From Verrucomicrobiaceae bacterium UBA1938 (GTDB lineage: Bacteria; Verrucomicrobiota; Verrucomicrobiia; Verrucomicrobiales; Verrucomicrobiaceae): 64,000 bases of DNA. Shown here one piece after another: positions 54,262-62,642 of this stretch. Position 1 is the first letter of the stretch, and each line of letters opens with the position of its first letter. The translations under genes and the position numbers were made by a program. The stretch spans positions 131,232 through 195,231 of the forward strand of contig DDFC01000031.1 of NCBI GenBank assembly GCA_002336895.1. The letters run 5' to 3'. The notes beneath the pieces were generated by a model that did not search any database, was not told the DNA's origin, and saw nothing but the letters and a program-made list of their open reading frames with translations.

Positions 54262-54350
54262 ATAATGCCAAGATAAGAAAACGCTACACGAACAAAACTG
54301 GCGACAAACCCGATTCGAGGCATAGTCGCGACCCTTTCCTGACCGATTGT

Positions 54351-56138
54351 ATGACCGAACCCGAAGCCAACCCTGAGAACAAGCCGCAGCCTCAAAGCGG
54401 CCTGGTGGACCTTTCCGACCTGAAACTGATGCCTGCGTGGGTGGGCGAATTCGGCAAAGAAGACAAGATCAAACAACGCTATGCGGATGCGGAAGACCGC
54501 CCGCAGCGTGGTGACCGCCGTGGCGGTGGTGGATTCGGAGGTCGTGATGACCGCCGCGGACCTCCTCCGCGCCGTGACGGCCCTGGAGGCGGTGGACAGC
54601 GCCAGGGTGCTGGCGGCGGATTCCGCCCGCGTGGCGAAGGCGGCCCTCCGCGCCGTGATGGCGATGACCGCCGTGGCCCTCCGCGCCGTTTTGGAGATCG
54701 TGACCGCGACCGTGGCGGCCCGCCGCAGCGTGAGTGGGTGGAGATCCCGAAGGATGTGCAGGTGACGATCTTCCCGGACGACAAGTCGGTGGACGCCCTG
54801 GCCGCGCACGTGCGCCAGACCGGGCACGCCTTCAGCATGTTTGACGCCGCACGTCTGGTGCTGGCGGGTGGTGACCGATTCATGGTGCGCTTCCGCTGCG
54901 CCGAGGAGCGTGCCACGGGCCTGTATCATGTGTCTGCAGACGGCGGCCTTTTCCTGACACGCGATGAAGCGCTGGCGCATGTGCTGCGCAGCGCCGCGCT
55001 GGACGAGTACTACCGAGTGGAGGAGATCGAGCTGGAAGCACCGAAGGGTGAGTTTGCCTCCGTGGCGGTGTGCGGTCTGAGCGGCGAGATCATCGCGCCG
55101 CCGAGCCATCACAGCTACCAGACGGGTGTGATCCGCCTGCACCGCGAGCGGTTTGCGAACATGTCCCTGGAAGACTACAAGCGCCGCATCCGCGTGGAAG
55201 CGAATCCGGAGCTGGTGGCAAAGTGGAAGGAAAACATGAGCAAGGGCCGCCGCTGGGTATGCCTGAAGGGCGAGGTGCCCGAAGGCGGCGAGCCGCTGGC
55301 GCTGAGCACCCGAGCTGACATGGAGGCGCATTTCCGCCGCACCTTTGGCAACGATGCCGTGATCGAAGTGCGCGAGGCCGTGGTGCCGGGCAACATCGAC
55401 AAGCAGAAGCTGGCGCACATCTTTTTCATCATGCTGCGCCAGGCGGTGGATGCCGCGCGCAAGCATCTGTTTGAGATCTCGCAGAAGCTGGGCGCCGGCC
55501 TGGAACGCCGTGGACTGAAGCTCTTCAAGCGCCGCGCTGGCAAGCAGTTCGTCTGCCGTGTGAAGCCGCGTGCCATCGAGCCGGGCATGGTGTTCTCTGA
55601 CCGTCTGGCGCAGCTCGTGGAGCAGCTGAAGACGAACCACGGCATGCCGATGCAAAAGCTGGTGGAGGCCATCGTGCCATCTCCTGCCGCGCCTGAGGGC
55701 ACGCCTGCTGATGCGCCGAAGCATCCGACAGATGACCAGATCGCCGTGATCAAGGACATCCGCTGGCTGGCGAACGAAGGATACGTCATCGAGTACAGCG
55801 ACGGCATGGTCTTCCTGGGAGTGCAGGGAGAGCCTGCTGCTGCGAAGAAGGAAACGACATCTGCCAAGGAGCCTGCCGCTGAAAGCGCTGAGCAAGCCGC
55901 GCCTGTGGAAGAATCCATCGCTGAGGAAGTGATGGCAGAAGAGGCTGAAGCCGCGCTGGCTGGAGCCCCGGTGGAGGCCGCTGCAGTGGAAACTGCTGAG
56001 GAAGAAGCCCCTGCACAGGAAGCTGAAGAGGGGCTGAAAGAGCCTCCGACGGAAGAATCCTTGGAGGAAGAAATTCTGGCTGAAAAGGCTGAGACCGAGC
56101 TGGCTGAATCTTCGGCAGAAGAAGGCGCCGCTCATTAA
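54351..56138 (+). CDS. RGG-rich RNA-binding candidate with acidic C-terminal tail
   Basis: This 595-aa protein was not recognised as a named family. After a leader, residues about 45-125 form an RGG/DRR-rich low-complexity tract (RRGGGGFGG, DDRRGPPRR), common in RNA-binding proteins that phase-separate. The middle (about 130-460) is an ordered alpha/beta region of unknown family. The C-terminal 130 residues are Glu/Ala-rich and disordered. No signal peptide is present, so it is cytoplasmic. A terminator follows at 56163. RNA binding is inferred from composition only. Confidence 0.6.
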   Translation: MTEPEANPENKPQPQSGLVDLSDLKLMPAWVGEFGKEDKIKQRYADAEDRPQRGDRRGGGGFGGRDDRRGPPPRRDGPGGGGQRQGAGGGFRPRGEGGPPRRDGDDRRGPPRRFGDRDRDRGGPPQREWVEIPKDVQVTIFPDDKSVDALAAHVRQTGHAFSMFDAARLVLAGGDRFMVRFRCAEERATGLYHVSADGGLFLTRDEALAHVLRSAALDEYYRVEEIELEAPKGEFASVAVCGLSGEIIAPPSHHSYQTGVIRLHRERFANMSLEDYKRRIRVEANPELVAKWKENMSKGRRWVCLKGEVPEGGEPLALSTRADMEAHFRRTFGNDAVIEVREAVVPGNIDKQKLAHIFFIMLRQAVDAARKHLFEISQKLGAGLERRGLKLFKRRAGKQFVCRVKPRAIEPGMVFSDRLAQLVEQLKTNHGMPMQKLVEAIVPSPAAPEGTPADAPKHPTDDQIAVIKDIRWLANEGYVIEYSDGMVFLGVQGEPAAAKKETTSAKEPAAESAEQAAPVEESIAEEVMAEEAEAALAGAPVEAAAVETAEEEAPAQEAEEGLKEPPTEESLEEEILAEKAETELAESSAEEGAAH

Positions 56139-56162
56139 AAAGGAGTTTCCGAGTTTGTCTGG

Positions 56163-56197
56163 CAAAGCCGCGCATTGAGCGCGGCTTTGTTTTTTTA
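56163..56197 (+). terminator. Rho-independent terminator after the RGG-protein gene
   Basis: CAAAGCCGCGC (56163-56173) pairs with GCGCGGCTTTG (56179-56189), followed by TTTTTTTA. It is a strong 11-bp stem 24 bp after the stop codon. Confidence 0.88.
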
Positions 56198-56225
56198 GAC
56201 CGCAGTGCGAGTCTCCCCAAGAGAG

Positions 56226-57083
56226 CTAATGCCAGCGAGTGCTTTCGATGGCCCAGAGCGTTTTGACGCTCTGGACGGCGGCTTTGACATTGTGAACGCG
56301 GAAGATCTGGGCACCACGGTTCATGCCTGCGGCGATGCAGGCCTGGGTGCCGGGATCGCGCGCCAAGGCGGGGACGCCGAGGACATCTCCGATCACGGTT
56401 TTGCGTGAGACGGGGAGGAGGATGGGGCGGCCGAAGTGGTGGAGGCGCTGCAGCTCGCGGTAGATGGTGAGGTTGTCGTCCCGCTGTTTGGCGAAGTCGA
56501 TGCCGGGATCGAGCATGATGTTTTCACGCGGCAGGCCCACGCTCTCCGCCAGCACGAGGCGCTGGGTGAAGAAGTGGTCCAGCGTGTCCATGATACTCTC
56601 ATACTGCACATGGGTGTGAGGCACCTTGGGCTGGCCGACGCTGTGCATGATGAGGAGGCCGGCATTGTGCTCGGCGCAGAGTTTGGCATTGAAGGCGTCC
56701 GGCAGGCCGCTGATGTCATTGATGAGGTCTCCACCATGAGGCAGGATCTCGGCAATGACGTCGCTGCGCCAGGTGTTTATGGAGAGCAGCGGGGCTTTGA
56801 AGCGAGAAGCAAGCTCCGGCCATTTGGCTAGGAAGGGCAAGAGGCGGTCGATTTCTTCGGAGACGCTGATGGCCTCGCGGTTGGTGCGGGCGCTTTCGGC
56901 ACCGATGTCGATGATGTCCGCGCCGTCCTGGAGCTGCTGCCTGGCCTGGGCGAGAGCGAGGGTGGGGTCCAAGGTGCCGTCTCCGCAGAAGGAGTCGTCA
57001 TTGATATTGACGATGCCCATCACCAGCGGGCGGCGGGGGAACTCGATGCGGTGCTGACGGGCCTGGAAGATCATAGCGGCCAT
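56226..57083 (-). CDS. Divergent dihydropteroate synthase-like protein
   Basis: This 285-aa TIM-barrel protein has DHPS patterns: VMGIVNINDDSF (usual NVTPDSF), DGADIIDIGAESART (usual GGESTRP), DLINDISG, LPVSRKTVIG and IFRVHNVKAAVQ (usual RVHDV). Several sulfonamide/pABA-site residues differ: NDDSF for TPDSF and ARTNREA for TRPGA. So this may be a divergent FolP or a related pterin-binding enzyme with altered substrate. ATG 57083 or 57074 may be the start; the latter overlaps the PHP-gene stop by ATGA. Confidence 0.72.
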   Translation of the reverse strand: MAAMIFQARQHRIEFPRRPLVMGIVNINDDSFCGDGTLDPTLALAQARQQLQDGADIIDIGAESARTNREAISVSEEIDRLLPFLAKWPELASRFKAPLLSINTWRSDVIAEILPHGGDLINDISGLPDAFNAKLCAEHNAGLLIMHSVGQPKVPHTHVQYESIMDTLDHFFTQRLVLAESVGLPRENIMLDPGIDFAKQRDDNLTIYRELQRLHHFGRPILLPVSRKTVIGDVLGVPALARDPGTQACIAAGMNRGAQIFRVHNVKAAVQSVKTLWAIESTRWH

Positions 57084-57883
57084 GCCTCCGGAAGCGGGAC
57101 CACCTTGCGCTGGCGTTTCTCGAAGCGGACGGTGGTGGTGTAACCGACACTGCGGACGAGATCGAGGGCTTTGTTGAAATCGACGCCGACGTCCGTGGGG
57201 ATGTGGGCGTCTGAGTTGATGACGATGGGCACTTTAGCGGCAAAGGCCATCTCGAGCATCTCGCGGGCGGGGTAGATCTCGCGCACGTCTTTGCGCAGGC
57301 CGGCGGTGCTGACTTCGAGGATGCCATTGGTGTCCACCAGCGCCTGGATCACGGGTTCGTAGTAATGGCGCAGGTCACCGGAGGGGCGGAGGCCAAAGCG
57401 CTTGGCGAGGTCGGGGTGGGCGTGGAAGTCGAACTGGCGGGTTCGGATCATCTGCTCGTAGAGCTTCCAGTACATGCCCCACATGTGTTCGATGTCGGAG
57501 GCGGTTTTCCAATAGGAGACGTACTTGGGGTCATCGACGGCAATGCCGTCGTGGATGTAGTGGACGCTGCCGATGAGGTAGTCCCAGTCTGCCATGCCGG
57601 TGGTTTCATCGATCCACTTTTGGCGGCCATCGAGGTGGTCGCACTCAAGCGCGAGGCGGATGGGGAAGTCCGGGAGCGCGGCGCGGGCTTCCTCGACCAG
57701 CTCAAAGTAGCGCGGCAGGTCGGAGAGGGGCATGCGCCAGTTGTCATAGTACTCCGGCATGGGATTGTGGTCTGAGAGGCCGATCTCCGCGAGGCCGATG
57801 CTCTGTGCGTGCCGCGCGTAGTCGACGGGGTTCCCCTCGGCATGCAGACAGAGCGGCGTGTGCGTGTGGTAGTCGGTGAGCAT
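57071..57883 (-). CDS. hisK: PHP-family histidinol-phosphatase
   Basis: This 270-aa protein has the PHP metal-site pattern: MLTDYHTHTPLC at the start, GLSDHNPMPE, IGSVHYIHDG, DFHAHPDLAK and INSDAHIPTDVG near the end. This is the HisK/YtvP-type phosphatase of histidine biosynthesis, removing phosphate from L-histidinol-phosphate. The start is set at ATG 57883 because the family begins MLTDYH; the frame is open upstream. The stop overlaps the DHPS-like gene by 13 bp. Confidence 0.85.
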   Translation of the reverse strand: MLTDYHTHTPLCLHAEGNPVDYARHAQSIGLAEIGLSDHNPMPEYYDNWRMPLSDLPRYFELVEEARAALPDFPIRLALECDHLDGRQKWIDETTGMADWDYLIGSVHYIHDGIAVDDPKYVSYWKTASDIEHMWGMYWKLYEQMIRTRQFDFHAHPDLAKRFGLRPSGDLRHYYEPVIQALVDTNGILEVSTAGLRKDVREIYPAREMLEMAFAAKVPIVINSDAHIPTDVGVDFNKALDLVRSVGYTTTVRFEKRQRKVVPLPEAWPL

Positions 57884-57954
57884 GGGAGTTTTTCGCTGCA
57901 TTGGGCGCGCTGGCAAGTTGATCGCGCCGCATTTCGCGGGCATGAGAGGGGATC

Positions 57955-58608
57955 ATGCCCACCCTTAAAGCTTTCATTTTTGATCTCGATGGCACTTTGA
58001 TTGATTCGCTCGCGGACATCGCTGAGTCGATCAACCGCATGCTGGATGGGCGGGGGTATCCGCGCTGCGAGCAGGAGGTGTTTAAGCAGATGGTGGGAGA
58101 TGGAATGGAGAAGCTGGTGGAGCGCGCGCTGCCGGAGGCGGTGCGCAGCGAGGCACTGATCAAGGTCTGCACCGAGGAATATCGGGCGCAGTATGACCTG
58201 CTGTGGCAGGAGCAGACGCGGCCGTATGCGGGCATCGTGGAGATGCTGGCGGAAATGAAGAACCGAGGGCTGAAGCTGGGGGTGATCTCGAACAAGGCAC
58301 ACCGCTTTACCGTGCCGATGACGGAGCATTTCTTTGGCACTCAGGTGTTTGACCACATCCTGGGTCAGCGCGCCGAGGTGCCGCGCAAGCCAGATGCGGC
58401 AGGAGCGCATGAGATGGCGGCCTTTCTGGGGCTGCAGACGAACGAGATGGCTTATGTGGGGGACTCAGGGATCGACATGCAGTTTGCCCGCAACAGCGGG
58501 ATGCGCGCCGTGGGAGTGCGCTGGGGCTTCCGAAGCGAGGCGGAACTGCGTGAGTGCGGGGCTGAGCTGCTTATTTCCCGAGCTGCGGAATTGTTCGATC
58601 TTTGCTGA
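57955..58608 (+). CDS. gph: Phosphoglycolate phosphatase (HAD family)
   Basis: This 217-aa HAD hydrolase has nucleophile motif I FDLDGTLIDS, motif II GVISNKAH, motif III Lys in PRKPDAAGA and motif IV YVGDSGIDMQFAR. The cap domain and length fit Gph-type phosphoglycolate/pyrophosphatase members. It should remove phosphate from 2-phosphoglycolate or similar compounds. It is divergent from the PHP-phosphatase gene by 71 bp. Confidence 0.88.
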   Translation: MPTLKAFIFDLDGTLIDSLADIAESINRMLDGRGYPRCEQEVFKQMVGDGMEKLVERALPEAVRSEALIKVCTEEYRAQYDLLWQEQTRPYAGIVEMLAEMKNRGLKLGVISNKAHRFTVPMTEHFFGTQVFDHILGQRAEVPRKPDAAGAHEMAAFLGLQTNEMAYVGDSGIDMQFARNSGMRAVGVRWGFRSEAELRECGAELLISRAAELFDLC

Positions 58609-58666
58609 AAATATAGTTTCCGCTGGTACTTGAGCGCCGTGGGAGGTCCGTTAGTGTCGGGGCGCT

Positions 58667-59509
58667 GTGAAATTTCAAACCTCCCTTTTCCCGATGCGTG
58701 CTGGGCTTCTTCTCAGCATGGCGCTGCTGGCCGCCTGCCAGTCCTCACGCAAGCCACCGCCTCCACCACAGGCACCCATGAAGGAGGCGTGGAAATATCC
58801 GGGTGAATGGAAGGGCGGCAGCAAGCCGATCACGCGCATGGTCATCAATGTGGATGTGCAGCGCGCCATGCTGTACAGCGGCAAGGAAGAGGTGGGCTGG
58901 ACCTACTTTGCCAGCGGCATCCCTTCCTTTCCGACGCCGACCGGAGAGTTCAAAATTTTGGAGAAGGTGAAGGACAAGGTTTCGAACTTGTACGGCAAGG
59001 GTTTCGACAAGGACGGCAAGGTGGTGAACTCCGACTTCAAGCAGGGACGCGATCTGCTGCCGGAGGGCGGGCACTTTGAGCCAGCGAAGATGACGTACTT
59101 CATGCGCCTGACTGGCGATGGCGTGGGCATGCACATCGGGCCGATCCCGCGGCCTGGACGCCGTGCCTCGCATGGCTGCATCCGCCTGCCGAGCAAGATG
59201 GCACCGATCCTCTTTGAGCACACGGCGGTGGGTACGCCGGTGACGATCACCGGCAACGGGCCTGATTATCAGACCTACCTGAAGCAGTCTGCCGAGAAGG
59301 CCAAGGCAAATGCTGAGAAGCTGGCAGCGGCCAAGAAGAAGGCGGCAGAAGCTGCTGCTGCGGCGACGGCTGCCACGACGCTGGCACCGGATGATCCGAA
59401 CGGGCCCAAAGGGGCTGCAACACCGCCGCCGCTGGGCGCGCCCCCTGCAACGCCACCCGTGGAAGTGAAGCCTGCGGAGCCGGTGAATCCGCCGCCTGCG
59501 AACAACTGA
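58667..59509 (+). CDS. L,D-transpeptidase (YkuD) lipoprotein
   Basis: This 280-aa protein from GTG 58667 has a lipobox LAAC with Cys24, so it is predicted to be a lipoprotein. Residues about 55-210 are a YkuD domain with the catalytic segment MHIGPIPRPGRRASHGCIRLP (His169, Cys171). It should cross-link peptidoglycan stems by 3-3 bonds or attach lipoproteins. The C terminus is a Lys/Ala-rich helix then a Pro-rich stretch. ATG 58694 is a possible alternative start. Confidence 0.88.
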   Translation: MKFQTSLFPMRAGLLLSMALLAACQSSRKPPPPPQAPMKEAWKYPGEWKGGSKPITRMVINVDVQRAMLYSGKEEVGWTYFASGIPSFPTPTGEFKILEKVKDKVSNLYGKGFDKDGKVVNSDFKQGRDLLPEGGHFEPAKMTYFMRLTGDGVGMHIGPIPRPGRRASHGCIRLPSKMAPILFEHTAVGTPVTITGNGPDYQTYLKQSAEKAKANAEKLAAAKKKAAEAAAAATAATTLAPDDPNGPKGAATPPPLGAPPATPPVEVKPAEPVNPPPANN

Positions 59510-59530
59510 GGGTGCGGAGAGATTTGTGAA

Positions 59531-59563
59531 GGAGGGGCGGCTGAAAGGCCGCCTCTTTTTTTT
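59531..59563 (+). terminator. Rho-independent terminator after the L,D-transpeptidase
   Basis: GGAGGGGCGGC pairs with GCCGCCTC around TGAAAG, followed by TTTTTTTT at 59556-59563. It lies 22 bp after the stop codon at 59509. Confidence 0.8.
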
Positions 59564-59574
59564 GTGCATCCGAG

Positions 59575-59748
59575 AAGCCAGTGCTGGGTGGGGCGGAGGT
59601 TTGTGTCACCGCTACGCGGTTCCACGGGAACGGGGTGGGTGGTGCGCAGAACCGTGGGTTGGCACCTACGGCTACTCTTGTGCCGCCGCTACGCGGCTGC
59701 CTGAAACTACGGCTGTCAGTGAAAGCTGTTTTGGATACCCAGCATGAA
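59575..59748. repeat. Intergenic segment with repeated CCGCTACGCGG core
   Basis: CCGCTACGCGG occurs at 59609-59619 and 59686-59696, each within a short inverted-repeat setting, and words such as CCTACGGCTA and ACTACGGCTG recur. The CGCTACGCG core is shared with the segment at 16974-16982. No gene is visible. It resembles a dispersed extragenic repeat of this lineage; copy number is untested. Confidence 0.45.
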
Positions 59749-59779
59749 ACAAAAAGGGGAGAGCGGTGAAGCTCTCCCC
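59749..59779 (-). terminator. Rho-independent terminator of the tgt-yajC-secDF operon
   Basis: On the minus strand GGGGAGAGC (59779-59771) pairs with GCTCTCCCC (59764-59756), followed by TTTTTGTTTC. It lies 37 bp after the secDF stop codon. Confidence 0.85.
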
Positions 59780-59816
59780 CCGAGGGTGAATGTGATTCGG
59801 GTCTTTGCAGAACGGA

Positions 59817-62243
59817 TTATTTCTTGCCGCCGCCGGCTGCCGCCGCTGCTGCAGCGATGGCCTGCTGCGCCTTCATCTGCTCGATCTGGGCGTCGAGCAC
59901 CTGGCGCTTGAGGCTGGTGCCGGACTTCTTCGCGTACCACAGCACGAGCGGAGAGGCGATGAAGATGGAGGAGTAGGTGCCGAGCAGCACGCCGATGGTG
60001 ATGGGCATGGCGAACTCAAGCATGGCGGGATTGCCAAGGAAGAGGAGCACGACCATCGGCGCGAGGGCGGTGGGACCTGTAAGGAGCGTGCGGGAGAGGG
60101 TCTTGCAGATGGCCTCGTTCATCAGCTCGCGCATGGTGGAGCCGCTGCCGTTCTGGATGGTTTCGCGGATACGGTCGAAGACGACGATGGTGTCGTTGAT
60201 GGAGTAACCGGCGATGGTGAGGAGTGCGCCGACGTGGATGACGCTAAGCTCCTGACCGAAGAGAACGCAGAGGCCGGGGACCATGAGCACGTCATGGAAG
60301 AGGGCGATGATGGCGCCGAGGGCGAAGGCAAACTCGTAGCGCAGCATCAGATACGCAAAGATGGCCAGAAGGGCGATGATCATGGCCCAGAAGGACTGCT
60401 TGGCGAGCTCGGAACCGATGACGGAACCAACGGTGGCGATGCTGGTGCCGGCGACGGTGTCGGACTTCCACTTGCCTGTGATGGCGTGCTGGATGGCGGG
60501 GCCGCTGAGCTCTTCACAACGGATGCTGATGTTCTTCGCTCCGGTGGCATCGCTCTTACGCTGGATGTCGAACCGGCCCAGCTCCTTGCCGTTGTCCAGT
60601 TTGATGCCTGCGAAGAGGGCCGTGAATTCGGCGTCCGAGATGTCCTTGTCCTTCGCGAGGGTCACATCCACACGGCTGCCGCCGCGGAAGTCGATGCCGA
60701 AGCCTGCGCTGCCTTTGACGGCGAGAGTGCCGAAGGAGATGGCGGTGACGACGAGGGAGGCGATGATGAACTTGGGAGCGGAGGAGAGGATGTCGAAGAC
60801 CTTGTCCGGGATGATCTTGGTGGTGTGGATCTTGTGGAGGAGGTTCTTGTCCACCACCCACATGAAGATGACGCGGGTGACGATAAGGGCGCCGATCATG
60901 GAGGAGACCAGACCGATCATGAGAGTGACGGCGAAGCCTTTGACCAGACCGCCGGAGATGACGAAGAGGATGATGGCCGAGATGAGGGTGGTGATGTTGG
61001 AGTCGGCGATGGCAGAGAAGGCCTTTTCATAGGCGGCCTCCAGGGCACCGACGAGGGTCTTGCCAGCCTCCATTTCCTCACGCAGTCGCTCGTAAATGAG
61101 CACGTTGGCATCCACCGCCATGCCGATGGTGAGCACGACACCTGCGATACCGGGCATGGTGAGCGTGAAGCCGAAGAGGGCCATGGAGCCGAAGAGAATG
61201 GCGATGTTGATGACCAGACCGACGATGGCCACGATGCCGGCCAGACGGTAGATGAACATCATGAAGCAGGTGGTGATGATGAGGGCGGCGATGCCGATCC
61301 ACTTGCCCTGATCGATGGAGGACTGACCGTAGGCCGAGGAGACGGAGCTCTCGGAGAGGATGATCATGGGGTTTTTCAGCGGATTGCTGAGAAGAGTGGC
61401 CAGGGTGTCGGCCTCCTGCTGGGAGAAGCCTTTGCCGCCGCCGCCGGAGATTTCTGCACGACCGCCATACTGACGGGCCTGAAGGCGTGGGGCGGAGTGG
61501 ATCTGGCCGTCAACGATGATGGCCATTTCCTTCTGGTAGTGCACAGCGGCGAGATCGTCGAAGAGCTTGGCGCCTTCGCTGTTGAACTGGAGGGCCACCT
61601 TGTTGCCCTCGGCGTCAACGGTGCGGTAGGCCTGGGCGACGTAGCTGCCTTCGATGTCAGGCGTATCGCGGACGAGTTCTGAGCGGTTGATGACGGAGCC
61701 GTCCTTGGCGGTGATGGGAGCGCTGTAAGGCATTTCGATCCAGCCGGGCTCTTTGATGCCGCCACGAGCTTTGATTTGCTCCAGCTTGGACTGGCTTTCA
61801 GGGTGGACGCGGCGGAATTCGAGGTGGGCCACGGTTTGGATGGCTTTGCGGACTTCTTTGACCTCTTCATCGGTGATGCCGGGCATCTGGATGACGACGC
61901 GGTCGCTGCCTTCCGGCTGCATGGTCAGGTCTTTCGATCCATCGGCGTTGAGGCGCTTTTCCAAGATGGCGATGGCCTGCTGCACATCGCTGCTGGTCAC
62001 CGCCTTGGGGCTGCCGTCTTCGTTTTTGCCGGGGGCAAGCTGGACGATGAACTCGCTGCCGCCCTGGAGGTCGATGCCGAGGGGGATGCCCATGGAGCGC
62101 ACCGTGTAGATGGCGGAGAAGGCGGTCAGTGCGACGAGGATGGAGCCCACCCAGCGCTTGGTCTTATGTACAGCAGTGCCGACATAGACGAGCAGCATCA
62201 TCAAGATGGTGGCACCGACAAAGAAGGTGGCGAAGGGATTCAT
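59817..62243 (-). CDS. secDF: SecD-SecF fusion protein translocase subunit
   Basis: This 808-aa inner-membrane protein joins SecD (about 1-490) and SecF (about 500-790) in one chain. SecD parts include the first helix, GIDLQGGSEFIVQL, the periplasmic P1 segment, and IDQGKWIGIAALIITTCFMM and GMAVDANVLIYERLREE. The SecF part has GIDFRGGSRVDV and GYSINDTIVVFDRIRE. SecDF uses the proton motive force to pull proteins across. It ends with an Ala/Gly/Lys-rich tail. It follows yajC in the classic order tgt-yajC-secDF. Confidence 0.95.
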   Translation of the reverse strand: MNPFATFFVGATILMMLLVYVGTAVHKTKRWVGSILVALTAFSAIYTVRSMGIPLGIDLQGGSEFIVQLAPGKNEDGSPKAVTSSDVQQAIAILEKRLNADGSKDLTMQPEGSDRVVIQMPGITDEEVKEVRKAIQTVAHLEFRRVHPESQSKLEQIKARGGIKEPGWIEMPYSAPITAKDGSVINRSELVRDTPDIEGSYVAQAYRTVDAEGNKVALQFNSEGAKLFDDLAAVHYQKEMAIIVDGQIHSAPRLQARQYGGRAEISGGGGKGFSQQEADTLATLLSNPLKNPMIILSESSVSSAYGQSSIDQGKWIGIAALIITTCFMMFIYRLAGIVAIVGLVINIAILFGSMALFGFTLTMPGIAGVVLTIGMAVDANVLIYERLREEMEAGKTLVGALEAAYEKAFSAIADSNITTLISAIILFVISGGLVKGFAVTLMIGLVSSMIGALIVTRVIFMWVVDKNLLHKIHTTKIIPDKVFDILSSAPKFIIASLVVTAISFGTLAVKGSAGFGIDFRGGSRVDVTLAKDKDISDAEFTALFAGIKLDNGKELGRFDIQRKSDATGAKNISIRCEELSGPAIQHAITGKWKSDTVAGTSIATVGSVIGSELAKQSFWAMIIALLAIFAYLMLRYEFAFALGAIIALFHDVLMVPGLCVLFGQELSVIHVGALLTIAGYSINDTIVVFDRIRETIQNGSGSTMRELMNEAICKTLSRTLLTGPTALAPMVVLLFLGNPAMLEFAMPITIGVLLGTYSSIFIASPLVLWYAKKSGTSLKRQVLDAQIEQMKAQQAIAAAAAAAGGGKK

Positions 62244-62288
62244 GAACGGGGTGGCTGGCTAGTGGGTTGGGAAAATGAAAAGGGCCTA

Positions 62289-62642
62289 TTAAGAGGCGGT
62301 CGCGTCAACGACATCAGACTTTTTCGTCACAGCGGCGATCTTGGAGCGCTCGAACTGGACTTTGACGTTGTCAGCAATCTTGACCATGACGGTGCGGTCT
62401 TTGATGCTGGTGATGATGCCATGCACACCGCTCTCCATGATGACGTGGTCATCCACGGCGATGCCGGAGACGAGCTTCTGGTGCTCCTTCATGCGCTTCT
62501 GCTGAGGGCGGAAGATGACGAAGTACATCAGCACGATCATGAGCACCGGGAACATCAGCGGGCTGCCAAAGGGTCCACCCTGGGCGCCAGCAGGTGCGGC
62601 CTGGGCCAGGAAGAGGGTGCTTTCGAGAGAAATGGGGGTCAT
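62289..62642 (-). CDS. yajC: Preprotein translocase subunit YajC
   Basis: This 117-aa protein has one transmembrane helix (about 27-46, PLMFPVLMIVLMYFVIFRPQQKRMKEHQ) and the YajC core VDDHVIMESGVHGIITSIKDRTVMVKIADNVKVQFERSKIAAV. It is part of the SecDF-YajC complex. ATG 62642 overlaps the tgt stop by 4 bp (ATGA); the frame is open upstream but the family starts here. Confidence 0.93.
   Translation of the reverse strand: MTPISLESTLFLAQAAPAGAQGGPFGSPLMFPVLMIVLMYFVIFRPQQKRMKEHQKLVSGIAVDDHVIMESGVHGIITSIKDRTVMVKIADNVKVQFERSKIAAVTKKSDVVDATAS

Noticed and set aside
59805..61682. A 625-codon plus-strand frame over secDF
   Set aside because: SecDF is certain on the other strand; the plus frame is an acidic low-complexity shadow.
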